Assembly: GCA_015062605.1 (NCBI GenBank)
Contig: SUUI01000007.1
Coordinates: 22,535-86,534 of the forward strand
Direction: 5' to 3'
DNA length: 64,000 nt
Source of the DNA: Eggerthellaceae bacterium
GTDB lineage: Bacteria; Actinomycetota; Coriobacteriia; Coriobacteriales; Eggerthellaceae
This document shows positions 58,779-64,000 of this stretch, piece after piece. The position numbers and the translations under genes are program-made. The notes beneath the pieces are model-generated. The model was not told where the DNA came from, did no database searches, and saw only the letters and a list, made by a program, of their open reading frames with translations. Numbering within the stretch: position 1 is the stretch's first letter; every line of letters starts with the position of its first letter.

Positions 58779-61058
58779 GTGAAATCCATAACCCGCCTCT
58801 ATCTCAGCAAGAACAAGCAGAGGGTGCTTTCGGCCGTACGCCGCATCAACGACGCACGTAACGATCTTGTGATCGACAGTCACTACAAGCAGGAAGATAG
58901 CGACGATGAGCTATCTATTTCCAAGATAAGCATCGTTGAAGTCATCGAGGATAGGTATTGGAACAATCTCCGCGTGTCGCTTGTAGCGGCATGGAAAGAC
59001 ACCGATGCGCTTTCCTGCACAGCATCCGCCGCATTCGGGAGAAAGCAGACATGCAAGGCTATCGTAATCGCGAAGCGCGCCATCGATTCTGCGATCGATG
59101 AAGACGGGCGCGCTCTGACGCGGCTTCTTGTCACCATCCAACTGCCCAAGCGCATATCTTCCTACGCCATCTCCCTCGTCAATGGAGCTTGCCCCGAAAT
59201 CGCCGGTAAATTCGTGTTCCGCGAGTCCGATTACGGCAGGATGCTGCATGAATGCGGCATGCTCACCCAGAGCGCGGAGAACGATTTCAGCTATCCGGAA
59301 TGGTTCTTCTGGCATAAGGCAAGCGAGGCGGTGCTCGACGCACAGCGCACCTCCGTCCTTGCGAGTAATCCGATTTTCAGCATCATCGTCCCCTTATTCA
59401 AAACGCCGCTCGATTACTTTAACGACATGGTGCAATCCGTGCTTGCCCAAAGCTATCCATACTGGCAGCTCATCTTAGTCAATGCGAGCCCCGAGATCGA
59501 GGAGCTCACCGAAGCCGTCGCCGAGATAGCCGATTCCGACGAACGCATCACCGTAGTCACCTTAGAGGAGAATCTCGGTATCACGTTGAATACGAACGAG
59601 GGCATGAAAGCCGCCATAGGCGATTTCATAAGCTTCTTCGATCACGATGACACCATCGAACCCGACATCCTCTTCGAGTATGCAAGCGCAATCAACGCCC
59701 ATCCTGAAACCGATGTGCTCTATTGCGACGAGGATAAGCTGACCCCGAACGGGGAATACATGCATCCATTCCTCAAACCGGATTATTCCCCGGACCTTCT
59801 GCATTGCCATAACTACATATGCCACATGCTCACGGTTCGCGCATCCATCCTAAAGTCGCTCGAGCCCGCTGGTGCCGAAGTGGACGGCGCTCAAGATTAC
59901 AATTGCGTTTTGCGTGCGACCGAGAAGGCACGCTACGTCCATCATGTGCGCAGAGTGCTCTATCATTGGCGCATCAATCCGACATCCGTCGCGAACGATT
60001 CAACCAACAAGCCCTATGCCACACGGGCGGGCATGATTTCTCTCGAGCGTCACTTCGAGCGCCTCGGCATCGATGCCTCAATCGATTTGAGGAAGGTTCC
60101 GTTCAGGTATTACGCGAACTACACGCTCGATGAAGACGATCCCATAACGATAATCATCCCCTCCTGCGATGATTATCGCCTACTCGATACGTGCATCACT
60201 TCCATTGCGAACAAAACAACCTACGCCAACTACGAGGTGATCATCGTCGATTGCGGCACAACAGACGAAAAGACCTTGACGTACTACGAGGCCATCGCTG
60301 AAAAGAACGACAGATTCAGCGTGATAAAGCTTGCAAACGACGAGGAAGCGAATTCCATTGATCCTGCTTTGGCATTCGAATGCGGAGTCGCCCACGCGAA
60401 AGGAGAATTCCTCGTTTTCCTCTCCCATGACGTCCAGATAATCACCCCGAGCTGGCTTGATGCCCTGCGCGGGTATTTCCAGCATGAATACGTCGGCTGC
60501 GTCGGAGGGCGCATCATGTGCGCAGATGAAACCGTCTTCCATGCCGGTATCGCCATCGGTGGAAACGATGTGCATTATCTGAACCAGAACTCGACTATAA
60601 GCATGTTCAGCTACTTCGGACTTCGCGATGACGTCCAAAACGTCAGCGCCGTCTCCCCTTCGTTCATGATGACGAGAAAGAGCCTGTTCGCCGATCTAGG
60701 CGGATTCGACCCCTCGTTCATCGACGAGTATCAGGGCATCGACTATTGCCTGCGTCTGCGCAAAAAGGGCAAGTACGTCGTCTACACCCCGCTTGCAGAG
60801 GTATACCGGCATGACCCTTATCCGCAATTCGGATGCGATGATGCGGCGTATGCCGCAAAAAAGGCCCAGAACATCTCGCTCTTCAAGCAACGCTGGGCTT
60901 CGTATTACACCGATGGGGATCCCTTCTACAGCATCAACTTCCAGCAGCTCGGTCCTGAAGGACGTTTCTATCATCTGGGCCGTGACTACGGGCTTACCGT
61001 GGTGCTGAACCGACATGGCATCGAGTACTTCGGATACGCAACGCATCCCAACGAATGA
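58779..61058 (+). CDS. tandem-domain GT2 glycosyltransferase
   Basis: A 759-residue protein with a unique N-terminal region (1-195), GT-A domain 1 (FFDHDDT at 288-291, YCDED) and GT-A domain 2 where LSHDVQI (549-551) replaces the usual NND. It ends with GDPFYSINFQQ, the same C-terminal motif as the other two large GT2s. The start is GTG with AGGAG nine bases upstream. It precedes the ABC exporter by 130 bases with a terminator and a promoter between. Rhamnan-chain synthesis is the best inference. Confidence 0.84.
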   Translation: MKSITRLYLSKNKQRVLSAVRRINDARNDLVIDSHYKQEDSDDELSISKISIVEVIEDRYWNNLRVSLVAAWKDTDALSCTASAAFGRKQTCKAIVIAKRAIDSAIDEDGRALTRLLVTIQLPKRISSYAISLVNGACPEIAGKFVFRESDYGRMLHECGMLTQSAENDFSYPEWFFWHKASEAVLDAQRTSVLASNPIFSIIVPLFKTPLDYFNDMVQSVLAQSYPYWQLILVNASPEIEELTEAVAEIADSDERITVVTLEENLGITLNTNEGMKAAIGDFISFFDHDDTIEPDILFEYASAINAHPETDVLYCDEDKLTPNGEYMHPFLKPDYSPDLLHCHNYICHMLTVRASILKSLEPAGAEVDGAQDYNCVLRATEKARYVHHVRRVLYHWRINPTSVANDSTNKPYATRAGMISLERHFERLGIDASIDLRKVPFRYYANYTLDEDDPITIIIPSCDDYRLLDTCITSIANKTTYANYEVIIVDCGTTDEKTLTYYEAIAEKNDRFSVIKLANDEEANSIDPALAFECGVAHAKGEFLVFLSHDVQIITPSWLDALRGYFQHEYVGCVGGRIMCADETVFHAGIAIGGNDVHYLNQNSTISMFSYFGLRDDVQNVSAVSPSFMMTRKSLFADLGGFDPSFIDEYQGIDYCLRLRKKGKYVVYTPLAEVYRHDPYPQFGCDDAAYAAKKAQNISLFKQRWASYYTDGDPFYSINFQQLGPEGRFYHLGRDYGLTVVLNRHGIEYFGYATHPNE

Positions 61059-61104
61059 TGGAGATGGTTTCCCCTCTCCGAAACGAGATAATGTGGTTAT
61101 CGTA

Positions 61105-61135
61105 GCGGGATGCACCGTACGCATCTCGCCGTTTT
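61105..61135 (+). terminator. intrinsic terminator after the GT2 gene
   Basis: GCGGGATGC pairs with GCATCTCGC (one G-U) around a seven-base loop, followed by CGTTTTCG, 47 bases after the stop. Confidence 0.55.
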
Positions 61136-61140
61136 CGAGG

Positions 61141-61149
61141 TGCTATAAT
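61141..61149 (+). promoter_or_regulatory. extended -10 promoter of the ABC exporter
   Basis: TGCTATAAT, a consensus extended -10, lies 39 bases upstream of the permease start and right after the terminator. The -35 is not evident, as is usual for extended -10 promoters. Confidence 0.65.
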
Positions 61150-61187
61150 TACAAGTTGCGTCTAATCCCGTCAATAAAGGGCAACGA

Positions 61188-61973
61188 ATGAAACAAGGCA
61201 CGCATCATAGCAACGAGATGCAGCGCAATTGGCATACGATCACATCGCTGGTTTCACGTGACTTCAAATTGAAGTATCGCCGTTCCGCTTTGGGCGTTTT
61301 GTGGTCGGTGCTCAACCCCTTGCTCATGATGGTCGTCTTGACTGCGGTATTCTCGAGCTTCTTCAAATTCGATATCGAGAATTTCCCGCTCTATCTGATT
61401 TTGGGCAACACCCTTTTCGCGCTGATGGCTGATTCTACTACAAGCGCGATGAACTCGATTATCGATTCCGCGCCGCTTATCAAGAAGATCCGCATCAACA
61501 AGATGATCTTCCCCGTCGAGAAAGTTCTGTTCACGCTCGTGAACTACATGCTCTCGCTCATCGCTGTCGCCGCGGTAATGATCTACTTCCAGATCGCCCC
61601 GACGTTGAATCTTCTCTACATGCCGCTTCTGCTCATCTTCATGCTGCTCTTCAGCACGGGCCTTGGGCTTCTGCTCTCTTCTCTCGCGGTTTTCTTCCGC
61701 GATGTCTTGCATCTATGGAGCGTCGTCATCACGGCGTGGACATACGCGACGCCGCTTTTCTATCCTATCGAGATTGTTCCGGATTGGATGCTTCAAGCAG
61801 AAGCCTTCAATCCCATGTACCATTACGTCACATATCTCCGCGACATCGCGCTTTGGAACGTCACGCCTGGCCTCACCGAGAACCTCATCTGCTTCGGCAT
61901 GGCGATATCCACGTTCTTGATCGGCCTTTTGGTGTTCAAGAAGACCCAGAACAAATTCATCCTCTATGTGTAA
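61188..61973 (+). CDS. ABC-2 type polysaccharide/teichoic acid export permease
   Basis: A 261-residue polytopic protein with a basic N-terminus, an RDFKLKYRRS motif and six predicted helices, matching TagG/Wzm/RfbA-type permeases that move undecaprenyl-linked glycans. GGGCAACG lies upstream of the ATG. It is 19 bases before its ATPase. The exported polymer is presumably the rhamnose- or glycerol-phosphate-containing one made by this locus. Confidence 0.93.
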   Translation: MKQGTHHSNEMQRNWHTITSLVSRDFKLKYRRSALGVLWSVLNPLLMMVVLTAVFSSFFKFDIENFPLYLILGNTLFALMADSTTSAMNSIIDSAPLIKKIRINKMIFPVEKVLFTLVNYMLSLIAVAAVMIYFQIAPTLNLLYMPLLLIFMLLFSTGLGLLLSSLAVFFRDVLHLWSVVITAWTYATPLFYPIEIVPDWMLQAEAFNPMYHYVTYLRDIALWNVTPGLTENLICFGMAISTFLIGLLVFKKTQNKFILYV

Positions 61974-61992
61974 TGCGCCAAGGTGATCATCA

Positions 61993-63837
61993 ATGCCCCG
62001 ATACACCATAAACTCTCAGATCGAGCGACGCGTTAAGTTCGAAGACGATGCTTCCAAAGAGATCATGGTCGATGTCGATCATGTCTCGATGATCTTCAAT
62101 ATGGCGAGCGAGCAGCTCAATAGCCTCAAGGAGTACTTCATCGCCATCGCACATGGCGAGCTGCGTTTCAAGGAGCTGCGCGCCCTTAACGATGTATCGT
62201 TCACGGTTCGCAAGGGCGATGTGTTCGGCATCCTGGGCACGAATGGCTCTGGCAAATCGACGATGCTCAAGGTAGTCGCCGGCGTACTCGAACCAAGTGA
62301 AGGGTCTGTTACCGTCAACGGTCACATCGCCCCGCTCATCGAGCTCGGCGCAGGATTCGACATGGATCTTACCGCGCGAGAGAACATCTATCTGAACGGC
62401 GCCTTACTCGGATACTCAAAGGAATTCATCAACCAGCACTTCGATGAAATCGTCGAGTTCGCTGAAGTTCAGGACTTCCTCGATATACCGCTTAAGAACT
62501 ATTCGTCGGGCATGGTCGCGCGCATCGCGTTCGCCATAGCCACCATCATCGTCCCCGACCTGCTCATCGTCGATGAGGTACTCGCCGTCGGCGACTTCAT
62601 GTTCCAGCAGAAATGCGAAGATCGCATCCGAACGCTCATCGAGGAATACGATGTCACCGTTCTCATCGTATCCCACGATACGAATCAGATCGAGCGCCTG
62701 TGCAACAAGGCCATTTGGATTGAAAAGGGCAACACGCGAATCTTAGGCGATGCCAAAGAAGTGTGTGGATTATACCGCCTCCTCGGCGGGCGCGTCGGAA
62801 GCAATGAAGCCGAGAAAGCCATCTTAGATGCACTCAATTTCGAGTTCGATGAAGACAGCATCGAGATTCCGCGCTCCATTAGCGGAACGGACCGCTTCGA
62901 TACCGCCATCAAGCTTTCCGAGGCCGCGGAATGCATCGATAGCGATGCGATGGTGCTTTTCAACGACACTCGCTCGATCGACGCATACATTGCGACGAGC
63001 GTTTGCGGCTTCTTAAACACAACACCGCAATACCTTCATAATGATGCCATCCCGAGCGCGACGACGCTCACGGCATTCAAGTCCAGGCCCCAAACCGTTT
63101 ACGCTATAGGGACGAAGACATCGGCAGAAGAAATCGCACGTGGTCTTTCCCATGAGGATTATTCACCACGCGTCACCGTCCTCGAATCGGATCTCTGCCT
63201 TGACTCGACGGAAACGTATCAGCATTTCAAGTCGATGGGCGCAACATGGAATACCACGGCGATCGTCTATTCGGCTCTTGACCCCAATTACGGCATCTCG
63301 CTTCTTTCTCTCATGCCCTACGTCTACGTCAATCACACTCCAGTGTTCAACGTAGATGGCGACAAGGGACCGGAACGCATCCTGGACGTGATCGGAGACT
63401 TCGAACGCATCATATTCGTCGGAACCACTAAAGGTCGCGTCACGAAGATCTTCGAATATGCTACGGAAAAAGGTCTCGAGATCGTCCATTTCGACGGTAA
63501 GGAGCCTTACGACGCGAACGAACAGGTCAACGACTGGATTGCCGGAGAATGGGCGAAAGACGGCTGCACAACATTCAGGATCGTCGTGAGCTCGCTTACC
63601 AATACGATAGATAACACTATCGTCGGAGCATTCGCTGGTTCGCTGCATGCGCTTCTGCTCTTCGAAGATGTCAAAGATATCGACAGCGTCTCAAAGGCAT
63701 TGACCTTTGTCGGTACCCACGCACACATGATCGAGGGATTCGAGTTCCTCGGCGATGGTAACCGTTTCGACGACTCAGAGAAGCTCTTGATCTGCAAAAG
63801 ATTGGCAATGGCAAAAGCGCAAGAAGCTAAAGATTAG
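61993..63837 (+). CDS. polysaccharide ABC exporter ATPase with C-terminal CWB2-like triple repeat
   Basis: A 614-residue protein. Residues 25-265 are an ABC ATPase of the TagH/Wzt type (GTNGSGKS 82-89, SSGM 171-174, LLIVDEV 190-196). Residues about 290-600 replace the usual Wzt sandwich. They show three ~95-residue repeats resembling the cell-wall-binding CWB2 module, clearest in the first (ISGTDRFDTAIKLSEAA, 296-312). CWB2 modules on clostridial surface proteins bind anionic wall polymer. Here the domain must face the cytoplasm, so I infer that it reads the lipid-linked polymer before export. AAGG precedes the ATG by nine bases. Confidence 0.85.
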   Translation: MPRYTINSQIERRVKFEDDASKEIMVDVDHVSMIFNMASEQLNSLKEYFIAIAHGELRFKELRALNDVSFTVRKGDVFGILGTNGSGKSTMLKVVAGVLEPSEGSVTVNGHIAPLIELGAGFDMDLTARENIYLNGALLGYSKEFINQHFDEIVEFAEVQDFLDIPLKNYSSGMVARIAFAIATIIVPDLLIVDEVLAVGDFMFQQKCEDRIRTLIEEYDVTVLIVSHDTNQIERLCNKAIWIEKGNTRILGDAKEVCGLYRLLGGRVGSNEAEKAILDALNFEFDEDSIEIPRSISGTDRFDTAIKLSEAAECIDSDAMVLFNDTRSIDAYIATSVCGFLNTTPQYLHNDAIPSATTLTAFKSRPQTVYAIGTKTSAEEIARGLSHEDYSPRVTVLESDLCLDSTETYQHFKSMGATWNTTAIVYSALDPNYGISLLSLMPYVYVNHTPVFNVDGDKGPERILDVIGDFERIIFVGTTKGRVTKIFEYATEKGLEIVHFDGKEPYDANEQVNDWIAGEWAKDGCTTFRIVVSSLTNTIDNTIVGAFAGSLHALLLFEDVKDIDSVSKALTFVGTHAHMIEGFEFLGDGNRFDDSEKLLICKRLAMAKAQEAKD

Positions 63838-63870
63838 AGAACCGTCCATCAACTTGCCATAGAAAACAAA

Positions 63871-63895
63871 AAAAGGCCCGCAATGCGGGTCTTTT
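63871..63895. terminator. bidirectional terminator between ABC ATPase and rRNA operon
   Basis: CCCGC-AAT-GCGGG flanked by A/G and T/C runs gives a hairpin with a T-run on either strand: CTTTTTTT on the minus strand (rRNA) and TCTTTT on the plus strand (ABC ATPase). Confidence 0.85.
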
Positions 63896-63933
63896 CGATT
63901 GGCACTCCCATTCGAGTACCGAAATAGAAAAAC

Positions 63934-64000
63934 ATGCCCTGCGAGCACGACGTCCTATCCTCCCACGGACTGCACCGCAGTACTTTCGGCGATGGCGGGC
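63934..64000 (-). rRNA. rrf: 5S ribosomal RNA, 3' part (partial)
   Basis: The reverse complement of 63934-64000 reads as the 3' half of 5S rRNA, with AAAGTACTGC, the GTGGGAGGATAGGAC segment and GTCG. The 5' half, and presumably 23S and 16S, lie beyond the right edge. It is transcribed towards the ABC ATPase gene; a shared bidirectional terminator separates them. The exact 3' end is estimated. Confidence 0.85.

Noticed and set aside
63900..63935. possible tRNA between terminator and 5S (ATTCGAGT)
   Set aside because: Too short for a cloverleaf and no acceptor stem; probably 5S flank.

Overview
The window looks like chromosomal DNA of a mid-GC Gram-positive actinobacterium, most likely class Coriobacteriia. 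This is an inference from gene content and order (a four-cysteine L28, RmlABCD with a GlfT2-like transferase, sporadic GTG/TTG starts, good Shine-Dalgarno sites); no 16S sequence is present to confirm it. I see no mobile element, CRISPR array, phage gene or tRNA. The right edge carries the 3' part of a 5S rRNA gene on the minus strand.

Bases 1-36000 are housekeeping DNA, nearly all on the minus strand. In order: FakA-like kinase (cut by the left edge) and Asp23, divergent from rpmB; zinc-ribbon coiled-coil protein, NIF3, cysteine desulfurase, rpe; a lone plus-strand alkyltransferase whose catalytic Cys is Val; plsY, der, a DUF512 radical-SAM/PDZ protein; ilvN, ilvB, serC; prmC, prfA; thioredoxin, thrS; valS, clpX, clpP, tig; rsfS, yqeK, nadD, proA, proB, obgE, rpmA, rplU (behind a textbook promoter); polA; and glnA co-transcribed with an OmpR-type regulator whose phospho-acceptor Asp is Glu.

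Bases 36000-63840 form one large cell-surface polymer locus. The plus-strand block 36116-46404 holds a putative glycosyltransferase, a DUF4422 transferase, two 7-TM sulfatase-fold proteins (paralogues) flanking a fusion of a YidC/Oxa1-like membrane domain to a TagB/TagF-type CDP-glycerol glycerophosphotransferase, and a GlfT2-like transferase. Then come LicD (minus) and a GT4 transferase (plus). The minus-strand block 57647-48603 encodes rmlA, rmlD, rmlB, a tandem GT2, rmlC, a second two-domain GT2, a polyprenyl-phosphate GT2 and a DUF2304 membrane protein. A plus-strand block has a third large GT2 and an ABC-2 polysaccharide exporter. The exporter ATPase carries a C-terminal triple repeat resembling CWB2 cell-wall-binding modules in place of the usual Wzt sandwich domain.

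Taken together the right half resembles a rhamnan-type secondary wall polysaccharide pathway: dTDP-rhamnose supply, processive GT2 enzymes, a GacI/GacJ-like lipid-linked side-chain donor pair, and GacH/LtaS-like phosphoglycerol transferases. Added to it is glycerol-phosphate polymer chemistry (the YidC-TagF fusion, LicD) and export by the ABC transporter. The two most unusual items are the YidC-TagF fusion framed by twin sulfatase-fold enzymes and the ABC ATPase with a cytoplasmic CWB2-like domain.
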